Below are positions 49,091 to 56,219 of a stretch of DNA of 64,000 bases, piece by piece. Every line of letters starts with the position of its first letter. The stretch's first letter is position 1. Position numbers and translations under genes: made by a program. The DNA comes from an uncultured Pseudomonadota bacterium (GTDB lineage Bacteria; Myxococcota_A; UBA9160; PR03), in the NCBI GenBank assembly GCA_900696485.1, contig CAADGG010000040.1, forward strand, positions 49,141-113,140, read 5' to 3'. The notes under the pieces were generated by a model, which was given only the letters and a program-made list of their open reading frames with translations, was not told the origin of the DNA and did not search any database.

Positions 49091-50467
49091 CTAGGGTGTC
49101 GCCCGGGTCTCGTCGAGGAGTTCGCGGCGGACCAGCTTGCCACGCGAGTAGTAGGAGCGCACGTCGATCAGGCCGTCGCCGTCGGTGTCCTCCTCGAGCG
49201 AGGCGGGCTTCCCCTTCGCGTCGAAGTGGGTCACGCGTTCGGGGCGGCCGTCGCCATCGGCATCCTCGGTGCGGCGCGCCAGCCGGCCGTCCTCGTAGTG
49301 GTCGATCCGGTCCCGGACGCCGCGGCCGCTCGTGTCCTGCTCGTGGCGGCGGATCTGGCCGCCCTCATAGAGCGTCCACGTGTCCGGCTCGCCGTCGCCG
49401 TCCGTGTCGGCCCGCCGGCGGGCGATCGTGCCGTCTTCGTAACTCGTCCACGAGTCGATCTGGCCGTCCCCCGTGGTGTCCTCGTCGATTCGCGCGATGC
49501 GGTCGCTGTCGGCCTCATAGAGCACCGTGCGCTCGGGGCGACCGTCGCCGTCTTCGTCGAGCAGCTCGCGCATGCGGCCGTCCGCGCGATACACCCAGCG
49601 ATCGGGCCGGCCGTCGCCGTTGCGATCCTCGACCTCGTCGGCGGCCGCCGCGCCCCGAACCGGTGCCAGGCCGGGCGCCGAACCTGCGCTCGGACCCGCA
49701 GGCGCCGGCGGGTGGCTCTGCGTCGCCGCGCCGGGAGGGGGGCCGCCGCGCAGCGCCGCCAGCTCCTCGGCGATCGACAGCGACGCCGTCGGACGCGCAA
49801 CCCCCTGTGCGCCGTCCGCTGCTCCTTGTGACTGGCGCGCCAGCAGGGCCTGCTGCATCGCCTGTTGCTGCGCCTGCTCGGCGGCCATCTGGGGGTCGGC
49901 CGGACCCGTGTCGCGCGATTCCGGCGGGATCGGAACTCCCGTCTGTTGCTGGATGCGCTCGAAGGCGTGGCGTCGGAACTGCTGGTCCCGGTCGCCATTC
50001 ACCGCTTCGTTGAGCTTCATGAATGGCCACGCCACGACGGCGAACGGCCAGAACAGCGGGTTCGACCACAGCGGGTTCTCTTGCCGGCGGATCTTCCGGG
50101 TATCGATCGTGACGGCGCCGCCGAGCATCGCCATGTCGGAGCCGAGCGGAGGCTGCCCGATCGGAACGGGTTGCAGTTGGCCCGGGGGAGCTGCCGCCGG
50201 CTGCCCCGCTGCTCCCGGCGCGCCATAGCTCGGCGTCGCACCGGGCACGCCGGCGTAACTCCCGCTGGTCCGGCCGGGCGCAGTCGTCGCCGTGCGTTGG
50301 CCGTAACCGGGCATCGGGGGAGCCTGCTGGCCCGGAGCCAGGATCGTCGCGGAGGCGCCGGTATTGAAGATCGGGGCGTTCGGGAGACCGCTGCTCCTCG
50401 CGGCACAGCCGCTGGCGAGCGCGGCGGCCGCGAGCAGCGACAGCGAGAGACCGGTTCTGGAATGCAT
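49091..50467 (-). CDS. Lipoprotein with EF-hand-like DxDGDGxPD calcium-binding repeats
   Basis: A 458-residue lipoprotein. The signal LSLLAAAALASGC ends in a lipobox Cys. A Pro/Gly/Ala-rich region follows, then a hydrophobic helix (WSNPLFWPFAVVAWPFM), a Gln-rich stretch, and from about residue 295 to the end seven to eight repeats of about 26 residues with the pattern D-x-(D/N)-G-D-G-x-(P/I)-D/E followed by two aromatic-containing strands (RNGDGRPDRWVYRADGRM, DTDGDGEPDTWTLYEGG). Such loops resemble thrombospondin-type-3 or EF-hand calcium sites. The exact role is unknown; a calcium-stabilised surface stalk is an inference. Confidence 0.8.
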   Translation of the reverse strand: MHSRTGLSLSLLAAAALASGCAARSSGLPNAPIFNTGASATILAPGQQAPPMPGYGQRTATTAPGRTSGSYAGVPGATPSYGAPGAAGQPAAAPPGQLQPVPIGQPPLGSDMAMLGGAVTIDTRKIRRQENPLWSNPLFWPFAVVAWPFMKLNEAVNGDRDQQFRRHAFERIQQQTGVPIPPESRDTGPADPQMAAEQAQQQAMQQALLARQSQGAADGAQGVARPTASLSIAEELAALRGGPPPGAATQSHPPAPAGPSAGSAPGLAPVRGAAAADEVEDRNGDGRPDRWVYRADGRMRELLDEDGDGRPERTVLYEADSDRIARIDEDTTGDGQIDSWTSYEDGTIARRRADTDGDGEPDTWTLYEGGQIRRHEQDTSGRGVRDRIDHYEDGRLARRTEDADGDGRPERVTHFDAKGKPASLEEDTDGDGLIDVRSYYSRGKLVRRELLDETRATP

Positions 50468-50617
50468 GATGGACCTCGAGCGTTGCGGACCGAGCGGCCC
50501 ACCCCTCGGGCTTGCAAGATCCGTGCTGCACGAGTCGCGGAAGCCGATCCCGCCGCGCTGTCGCCCGTCTGGGGCCGGCCGCTGCGCGCTGCCTGCGGGT
50601 CCGCTGCACGGGGCCCG

Positions 50618-50637
50618 ATGGGCAGCGGATTGCCCAT
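50618..50637. promoter_or_regulatory. Dyad in the divergent lipoprotein/SRAP promoter region
   Basis: ATGGGCA at 50618-50624 and TGCCCAT at 50631-50637 form a perfect 7-bp dyad with a 6-bp centre. It lies in the 227-bp gap between divergent genes, a common place for a repressor operator. A small hairpin is the alternative. Confidence 0.3.
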
Positions 50638-50678
50638 TCTCGGGCATCCCGTTCCCAGCACGCCGCGCGCGCGCTCGC

Positions 50679-50684
50679 TAGCCT
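50679..50684 (+). promoter_or_regulatory. Candidate -10 element for the SRAP gene (near-leaderless)
   Basis: TAGCCT, 10 nt before the ATG at 50695, no Shine-Dalgarno. Same pattern as at 5642, 5716, 8341 and 53146. Confidence 0.35.
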
Positions 50685-50694
50685 CGCGGGCACC

Positions 50695-51399
50695 ATGTGC
50701 GGGCGCTTCTTCCTGTCGATTCCGGGACCCGAGCTGGCGCGCCAGTTCGAACTGGCGGCGCCTGCCGAGGACCAGGCGCGCTTCAACATCGCCCCGGGCC
50801 AGCGCGTGCCGATGGTGCGCGTTGCGCGCGCGGCGGACGGCGCTCCGACTCGGGTGCTGGCGCAGCCGCGCTGGGGCTTCGTGCCGGTCTGGGCGAAGGA
50901 TCCCCGCGCGGGGCGGCGACCGATCAACGCGCGGGCCGAGACCGCCGCGCGCTCGCCGTTGTTTCGCGCCGCGCTCGCGCGCCGACGGGGTCTGGTGCCG
51001 GCCAGCGGCTTCTATGAATGGCAGCACGCCGGTCGCCGCGCGCGTCCGTTCGTGATTCGTCCCCGTGGCGGCGGCCTGCTGGCGCTGGCCGCGATCTTCG
51101 AGCGCCGCGAGACCGAGGCGGACGCGTCCGAGACGTGCGCGATCCTCACCACCGAGGCCGTCGCGCCGGTGCGCGCCATCCACGACCGGATGCCGGTCTG
51201 TGTGCCGCCCGAAGCCTACGCGCGCTGGCTCGATCCTTCCGTCCGCGATCCCGGCGAGTTCGCGCCGCTGCTGGCGGCGCGGCCGGCGCTTGCGCTCGAG
51301 GCCTACCCGGTCGATGCCCGCGTGAATGCGGTCCGAGAGGACGATCCGCACCTGATCGAGCCGGCACGCGATCTCTTTGCCGCCGGAGGAAGCGCGTGA
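50695..51399 (+). CDS. SRAP/HMCES-type abasic-site processing protein (YedK-like)
   Basis: A 234-residue protein that forms a covalent link with abasic sites in single-stranded DNA. The catalytic Cys2 (MCGRFF) is exposed after Met removal. Other conserved parts are ARFNIAPGQRVPMVR (Asn), PRWGFVPVWAKDP, RPINARAETAARSPLFR, RGLVPASGFYEWQHAG (Glu), and TEAVAPVRAIHDRMPV (His). All catalytic residues look present. The stop overlaps the next small gene as GTGA. Confidence 0.95.
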   Translation: MCGRFFLSIPGPELARQFELAAPAEDQARFNIAPGQRVPMVRVARAADGAPTRVLAQPRWGFVPVWAKDPRAGRRPINARAETAARSPLFRAALARRRGLVPASGFYEWQHAGRRARPFVIRPRGGGLLALAAIFERRETEADASETCAILTTEAVAPVRAIHDRMPVCVPPEAYARWLDPSVRDPGEFAPLLAARPALALEAYPVDARVNAVREDDPHLIEPARDLFAAGGSA

Positions 51400-51662
51400 G
51401 GAATCTGCTGATCGGTCTCGCCATCGCGCTCCTCGTGGTGGCGGCGCTGGCCTGGACGACGCTGTCGCAGACCGGTGTCGAGTGCGAGGTGTGCATCGTC
51501 TTCGACGGGCGCGAGCGCTGCGCGAGCGCCGCGGCGGCCACCCGCACGGAAGCGGAACAGACGGCCGCCATGACCGCCTGCGGGGTGCTCGCAAGCGGTG
51601 TCACGGACGCATTCCGGTGCCAGGCGACGCTTCCGCGCTCGGTCTCCTGCACCGGCGAGTAA
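51396..51662 (+). CDS. Small membrane-anchored cysteine-containing protein, unknown
   Basis: An 88-residue protein. The N-terminal helix LLIGLAIALLVVAALAWTTLS anchors a short extracytoplasmic domain with five cysteines (VECEVCIVFDGRERCASAAAATR, MTACGVL, FRCQATLPRSVSCTGE; probable disulfides). GTG at 51396 overlaps the SRAP stop and is preceded by GGAGGA, so it is translated with SRAP. I recognise no family. Confidence 0.7.
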   Translation: MRNLLIGLAIALLVVAALAWTTLSQTGVECEVCIVFDGRERCASAAAATRTEAEQTAAMTACGVLASGVTDAFRCQATLPRSVSCTGE

Positions 51663-51716
51663 CGTGCCGCCCGAGGTGTGGGCCGGCGCGCGCTCGCGTC
51701 GACGAAGCGCCTGGCG

Positions 51717-53078
51717 CTAGGCTTTCGACGGCTCGCCGTCGTCGCTCAGGTCCTCGAGTTCGCGCCGGCGCGTTTCGGGGAGCAGCAACAGCAGCAGGCC
51801 GGCGACGAGCACGGTCGCCGACACCGCGCTGATCATGATCGGAAGCGAGATGCCGGCCCAGCGTCCGACGCCGACGAGCCAGAGACCGGCGATCCAGCCG
51901 ATCGTCTGGAGCAGCGTCAGCCACGCCGCCGACGCGCCGCGCTGGGAGGTCGGAAACAGCTCCGTCGAGAAGATCCGCACGATGACGTCGCCGGCGCTGC
52001 TCGAGAACACGACCGCGATGAACGAGACCGGAAGCAGCCACCCGACCCCGTGGTAGAAGGCGATGCCAGCGATCGGGAACAGCGTGAAGGCCGCCATCCC
52101 GACGATCCGCCGCCCGGCCCGGTCGCCGAGCCGTCCGGCGATGACGTTGCCGACGATGCCGACACCGCCGCTCGTCAGCAGCATCACCGAGTACTGCCAG
52201 GGCGCCCAGCCGTGTTCGTTCTGGACGAAGAGCGCGGCGAACTGGAAGACCGAGATCGCACCGAGCGCGTGGATCATGCCGGCGCCGCCGACCAGCGCGG
52301 CGCGGCGCGGATTGCCGCGGGCGAGCGCCAGCAGCGATCGCAGCGAGCCGTTCCGGCCCCCCGGCCTCCCGGCGGTCTCCGCTTCGTGACGGCGGAACCG
52401 CGCCGTTTCCTGGAGCTCGCGGCGAAACCACGGCAGCAAGATCAGCGGCAGCGCCCCGATCACATAGAGCGAACGCCAGCCGAACGGCACCACCTCGATC
52501 GCCGCGAAGAGCAGCGCCCCGAGCCCGTGGCCGAAGGCGGCGAGGGCGCCGAGGATGCCGACGCCCCAGCCGCGATGGGCCGCCGGGAACTCCTCGGCGA
52601 GCATCACGATGCCGACCGCCGAGAGCGTCGCCAGGAAGGCGCGCGTGAGGATCTGGAACGCGACGAACTGCAAGGGGTTCTGGGACAGCGCCGTGGCGAG
52701 CGTGAAGACGCTCATGCCGATCATCGACGCGAGGAACATGCGCCGGCGACCGAAGCGGTCGGCGAGCGGCAGCAGCAAGAAGGCCAGCAGGCCGCCGAGG
52801 CGGACGGCGCCGAGGTAGAAGCCGAGTTCGTGCTCGGCCATGCCGAGATCCTCGGAGATGTGCTTGAGCGCCGAGGTCAGCAGCGAGAGGTCGTAGCTCT
52901 CGAAGAACAGCCCGAGGGCGACGATCCCGAGGATCTTGAAGAAGCGCTCCTCGATCGCCGGCGCACGGCCGAGGAACGGCGGGATCCACCACGGGTTGCG
53001 GCGACGCGGCGCTGCCAGACGCGGATCCGGCGGCTCGCTCTCGGCGTCCGGGCGGGGCTTCTCCAACACGCGGCGCAC
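51717..53078 (-). CDS. MFS transporter, sugar-porter/metabolite:proton symporter type
   Basis: A 453-residue 12-helix transporter. The first cytoplasmic loop carries LADRFGRRRMFLASM, the MFS motif A, and RRELQETARF after helix 6 is a variant of the PESPR motif of the sugar-porter group. VIAGRLGDRAGRRIVGM is the repeated motif after helix 8, and LFPTSQRG..AW lies near helix 10. The solute is unknown. Two GTG codons (53078 and 53069) are possible starts. The gene is divergent from the FIST gene. Confidence 0.85.
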   Translation of the reverse strand: MRRVLEKPRPDAESEPPDPRLAAPRRRNPWWIPPFLGRAPAIEERFFKILGIVALGLFFESYDLSLLTSALKHISEDLGMAEHELGFYLGAVRLGGLLAFLLLPLADRFGRRRMFLASMIGMSVFTLATALSQNPLQFVAFQILTRAFLATLSAVGIVMLAEEFPAAHRGWGVGILGALAAFGHGLGALLFAAIEVVPFGWRSLYVIGALPLILLPWFRRELQETARFRRHEAETAGRPGGRNGSLRSLLALARGNPRRAALVGGAGMIHALGAISVFQFAALFVQNEHGWAPWQYSVMLLTSGGVGIVGNVIAGRLGDRAGRRIVGMAAFTLFPIAGIAFYHGVGWLLPVSFIAVVFSSSAGDVIVRIFSTELFPTSQRGASAAWLTLLQTIGWIAGLWLVGVGRWAGISLPIMISAVSATVLVAGLLLLLLPETRRRELEDLSDDGEPSKA

Positions 53079-53123
53079 GATACCCGTCGGCACGGCGAAA
53101 GGGGAGGGCTGTCGAAAAGGTCT

Positions 53124-53151
53124 TTGGAAGCGCCGGCGCAGCCGGTAGGCT
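53124..53151 (+). promoter_or_regulatory. Candidate promoter for the FIST gene (leaderless)
   Basis: TTGGAA at 53124-53129 and TAGGCT at 53146-53151, 16-nt spacer. Only 6 nt separate the -10 from the ATG at 53158, so transcription would begin at or beside the A of the start codon. Confidence 0.45.
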
Positions 53152-53157
53152 CGCGGG

Positions 53158-54360
53158 ATGCGAGGCGCGCTGGAGGAGATGTGCTGGGCCACCGCCGTGT
53201 CCGAACGCCTGGACGCGGCGGACGCCGCCGCGGACGTCGCCGGCGAGGTGCAGCGGGCGCTCGGCGGCAAGCCCGATCTCGCGGTGCTGTTCTGCACCGG
53301 CGCCTACGGCCCGAACCTCCCGCTGTTGTCGGAACGACTGTACGGCGCCCTGGGCGGCGGTGTCCTGCTCGGCTGCACGGCGCGCAGCGTGATCGGCGGC
53401 GGGCGCGAGATCGAGGGACGACCGGCGCTCTCCCTGATGGCCGCCCGGCTGCCGCAGGTTTCGGTCCGTCCGATCCGGGTGGGCGGCGACGGATTCCCGC
53501 GCGGCACCGATGCGTGGTGCGACGCCTTCGATATCGACGTCGCCGCGCGTCCGCACTTCGTGCTGCTCGCGGATCCCTTCAGCAGCCACGTGGAGGCGCT
53601 GGTGCAGCAGCTCGATGGCGACTTCCCCGGCGCCGTTACCATCGGCGGCCTGGCGAGCGGCTCCGATCGGCCCGGTGGCAATGCGCTGCTGCTCGAGCAA
53701 CGCATCCACAGCGACGGACTGGTCGGTGTGGCGCTGTGGGGCAATCTGGTCGTCGACGGTGTCGTCGCGCAGGGCTGCCGTCCGATCGGCGAACCGATGT
53801 TCGTCACCCGCTGCCGTGGCCAGTTGCTGACGGAGCTGGACGGCGAGCCGCCGATGGAGCGACTCCGCCGGCTGTTCGACGTCTCCGACGCCCGCGACCG
53901 CGCGTTGATGCAGAGCGCGCTGTTTCTCGGCATCGAGATGGGCTCCGAGCGACACGAGGTCCGCTGCGGCGACTTTCTGATCCGACCGCTGGTCGGCGTC
54001 GATCCGGAACTCGATGCCCTTGCCGTGGCGACTGCGTTCCGGGACGGGATGGTCGTGCAGTTCCACGTGCGCGATGCGCGCACGTCCGCCGAGGACCTGG
54101 AGGAACGGCTCACGCGGTACCGCGAGACGCCGGGACCGGGCGGGACGCCACGCGGGGCGCTGCTGTTCTCGTGCCTCGGTCGTGGCAGGGGCCTCTACGG
54201 CGCCGCCGACCACGACAGCAACGCCTTTCGCAGGCATCTCGGTCCGCTGCCGCTCGCGGGCTTCTTCGGCAACGGAGAGATCGGTCCGGTCGATCAGCGC
54301 AGCTTCCTGCACAGCTACACCAGTTCGTTCGGAATCTTCCGCCCGCTCTCGTCGATCTGA
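53158..54360 (+). CDS. FIST N and C domain signal-sensor protein
   Basis: A 400-residue protein with FIST_N (ALGGKPDLAVLFCTGAYGPN..LLGCTARSVIGGGREIEGRPALSLMAARLP) and FIST_C (GALLFSCLGRGRGLYGAADHDSNAFRRHLGPLPLAGFFGNGEIGP). The N-C architecture and ending SSFGIFRPL are typical. FIST domains are proposed small-ligand sensors, often linked to histidine kinases or diguanylate cyclases, but here the protein stands alone. No signal peptide or transmembrane helix. Confidence 0.92.
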   Translation: MRGALEEMCWATAVSERLDAADAAADVAGEVQRALGGKPDLAVLFCTGAYGPNLPLLSERLYGALGGGVLLGCTARSVIGGGREIEGRPALSLMAARLPQVSVRPIRVGGDGFPRGTDAWCDAFDIDVAARPHFVLLADPFSSHVEALVQQLDGDFPGAVTIGGLASGSDRPGGNALLLEQRIHSDGLVGVALWGNLVVDGVVAQGCRPIGEPMFVTRCRGQLLTELDGEPPMERLRRLFDVSDARDRALMQSALFLGIEMGSERHEVRCGDFLIRPLVGVDPELDALAVATAFRDGMVVQFHVRDARTSAEDLEERLTRYRETPGPGGTPRGALLFSCLGRGRGLYGAADHDSNAFRRHLGPLPLAGFFGNGEIGPVDQRSFLHSYTSSFGIFRPLSSI

Positions 54361-54398
54361 ACACCGGGCATCGAAGCGCCGGCAGCGCCGCACGATCT

Positions 54399-54426
54399 CG
54401 CGCGTGCGCGCGTGCGCGTGCGCGCG
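54399..54426. repeat. 28-bp alternating pyrimidine-purine tract
   Basis: Perfect alternation of C/T and G from 54399 to 54426 (CGCGCGTGCGCG type), in the 121-bp gap between the convergent FIST and MFS genes. Such tracts can adopt Z-DNA under negative supercoiling. Confidence 0.6.
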
Positions 54427-54481
54427 GCGCCAGCGGCTCCCGGCTCGACGGCGGTCGAGAACATCTTCGCGCCCGTCGTGC

Positions 54482-55732
54482 TCATTGCATGCGCAGGGTG
54501 TCGGTCGCGAGCGCCGCCAGCACGACCGTGCAGGCCATCGCCAGCCCGCACGCCTGGAGGGTGGCGAACGGGCCGATCGCCGCGCTGAGGAAGCCGGCGG
54601 AAAGCGAGCCGAGCGGCGCCGTGCCGAGGAAGCCGAGCTGGAAGACCGCCAGCAGACGGCCGCGCCAGGCCGGTGGAGCGTGCTGCTGGAACAGCGTCCG
54701 ACTGCAGTTGATGAACACCGCGCCGGCGCCCCCCCACGCGAAGGTCAGGACGGTCAGGCCCGCGAACGAAAACTGCAAGCCGATCGCGCCGAGGGCAACG
54801 GCCCCGGCCAGCAGCGCGAAGAGCGCCGCGCGACCCTTGCGGCGGATGCCGCCGCGCGCACGCATGGCCAGGGAGCCGAGGATCGTTCCCAGCGGGAACA
54901 GCATCGACACCAAAGAGAGACGATCGACGCCGCCGTCGTAGTGTTGCACGATCATGACCGGAAAGACCGCGAGGAACGGGCCGATGAAGAACAGCCCGAC
55001 GGCGGCGACCAGCAGCACCGGGGCGCGCAACTGCGGCGATCGCGCCACCAACGCCAGGCCGTCGAGGACCTCCCGCCACGCCGTCGGTCGCGGTTCACTC
55101 GGCACCGCCGGCGCGACTGCCGGAACTCCGCGCACCGCGAACGATCCCGCCAGGAACACGGCAGCGAGCACACCGAGCATCGGGACCGTCCCCAGCCAAC
55201 GCGCGGCGGCCGCCGCGGCGGTGCCGAGCGCCTGCGCGCCGAACTGCACCGCCGTCATCGTCGTCACCGCGTGCATCAGGTCCGGTCCGGCGACGCGCGA
55301 GAGCAGCGCATCGCGGGCCGGCATCACGAAGGCCGACACGGTGCCGAGACACAGGCCGTAGGCGAGCACGGCCGGCAACGAGAGCCAGCCCGCGGCCACG
55401 CCGGCCGCCAGCAGCAACACCGGCAGCGCCACCACGGCGTGCAGGGCGATCAGCAGTCGGCGCGGATCGACGCGGTCCGCGACGGTTCCGCCGAGCAGCA
55501 GGAACAGCAGCGACGGCCACAGCGTCGCGCTCTGGGCGATCCCGACCCAGGCATCCGACGCGCGCAGCTCGCCGGCGACCAGCCACGCGAACAGCGCGGC
55601 ATTCATGCCCCAGCCCGCGAACCACGACCCGACGCCCCCGGCAAACCAGCGAAAATCCGCCGCCGCCGCGACGGCATCGGGAACGGAAGAGGGCGGAACG
55701 GCGGGAGCGGCACGCATCGGAGCCGGGAGCAT
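54482..55732 (-). CDS. MFS transporter, MFS_3 (enterobactin exporter EntS-like) family
   Basis: A 416-residue efflux-type transporter. It begins DFRWFAGGVGSWFAGWGMNAALFAWLVAGELRASDAWVGIAQSATLWPSLLFLLLGGTVADRVDPRRLL, the pattern of the MFS_3/EntS family. GLFFIGPFLAVFPVMIVQHYDGG and NCSRTLFQQHAPPAWRGRLLAVFQLGFLGTAPLGSL follow in the second half. About 12 helices. The substrate is not predictable. ATG at 55732 is used; TTG 55744 and ATG 55717 are alternatives. Confidence 0.85.
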   Translation of the reverse strand: MLPAPMRAAPAVPPSSVPDAVAAAADFRWFAGGVGSWFAGWGMNAALFAWLVAGELRASDAWVGIAQSATLWPSLLFLLLGGTVADRVDPRRLLIALHAVVALPVLLLAAGVAAGWLSLPAVLAYGLCLGTVSAFVMPARDALLSRVAGPDLMHAVTTMTAVQFGAQALGTAAAAAARWLGTVPMLGVLAAVFLAGSFAVRGVPAVAPAVPSEPRPTAWREVLDGLALVARSPQLRAPVLLVAAVGLFFIGPFLAVFPVMIVQHYDGGVDRLSLVSMLFPLGTILGSLAMRARGGIRRKGRAALFALLAGAVALGAIGLQFSFAGLTVLTFAWGGAGAVFINCSRTLFQQHAPPAWRGRLLAVFQLGFLGTAPLGSLSAGFLSAAIGPFATLQACGLAMACTVVLAALATDTLRMQ

Positions 55733-55793
55733 CGCCCAGTCCAACGTCCTGCGCCCGGCGTCTCCCGATAGGTGTCCCGATCAGGTCTCCCGA

Positions 55794-56111
55794 TCAGAGC
55801 TCGACGGCGCCGCCCTCCTCACAGCGCGCTTCCGTGGTCGGTCCCCAGGCGGCGACCGCCGCGTCCCATTCCTGATAGACCACGCGGTCGCTCGCGACGC
55901 AGACGGGCGCCGAATCGCCTGGCGCGAGCGTTCCGTCGTAGAGCCACTCCGCGCAGCTCGGCGTCGTCGCGGGATCACAGGCGCGGACCAGCGCGCTCGG
56001 CGGATCCGCATCGATCTTGCGCAGCTCGCAACAGGCAGCGACGGCTGCCGGCGGAGCGGTCGGTGAGAGAAGGACGGCGCTTACGAGAATCAGCAGGGGT
56101 CGGGTACGCAT
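55794..56111 (-). CDS. Small secreted cysteine-rich protein, unknown
   Basis: A 105-residue protein with a signal peptide (PLLILVSAVLLSPTAPPAAVAA) and a mature part containing six cysteines (CCELRKI, RACDPATTPSCAEW, PVCVAS, ARCEEGG), likely disulfide-bonded. No family recognised. A TATCCT hexamer sits 9 nt before the ATG at 56111 with no ribosome binding site. Confidence 0.6.
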   Translation of the reverse strand: MRTRPLLILVSAVLLSPTAPPAAVAACCELRKIDADPPSALVRACDPATTPSCAEWLYDGTLAPGDSAPVCVASDRVVYQEWDAAVAAWGPTTEARCEEGGAVEL

Positions 56112-56120
56112 GGTCACGTC

Positions 56121-56126
56121 AGGATA
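56121..56126 (-). promoter_or_regulatory. Candidate -10 element for the secreted protein at 56111 (near-leaderless)
   Basis: TATCCT on the minus strand, 9 nt before ATG 56111. Same TAnnnT-to-start geometry as at other genes in this window. Confidence 0.35.
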
Positions 56127-56200
56127 CACAGGCTGAGACCGGGCAGTCGATCGATTCTCCGCGGAATCGAGATTCTCCTTGCCCCCCTCTCATCTCCTCG

Positions 56201-56209
56201 TGATAGGGT
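56201..56209 (+). promoter_or_regulatory. Candidate extended -10 for the Ig-repeat gene (near-leaderless)
   Basis: TGATAGGGT: a TGn extension followed by TAGGGT, ending 10 nt before ATG 56220. TTGCCC at 56179-56184 is a weak -35, 19 nt upstream. No Shine-Dalgarno. Confidence 0.4.
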
Positions 56210-56219
56210 GCCGCCACTC

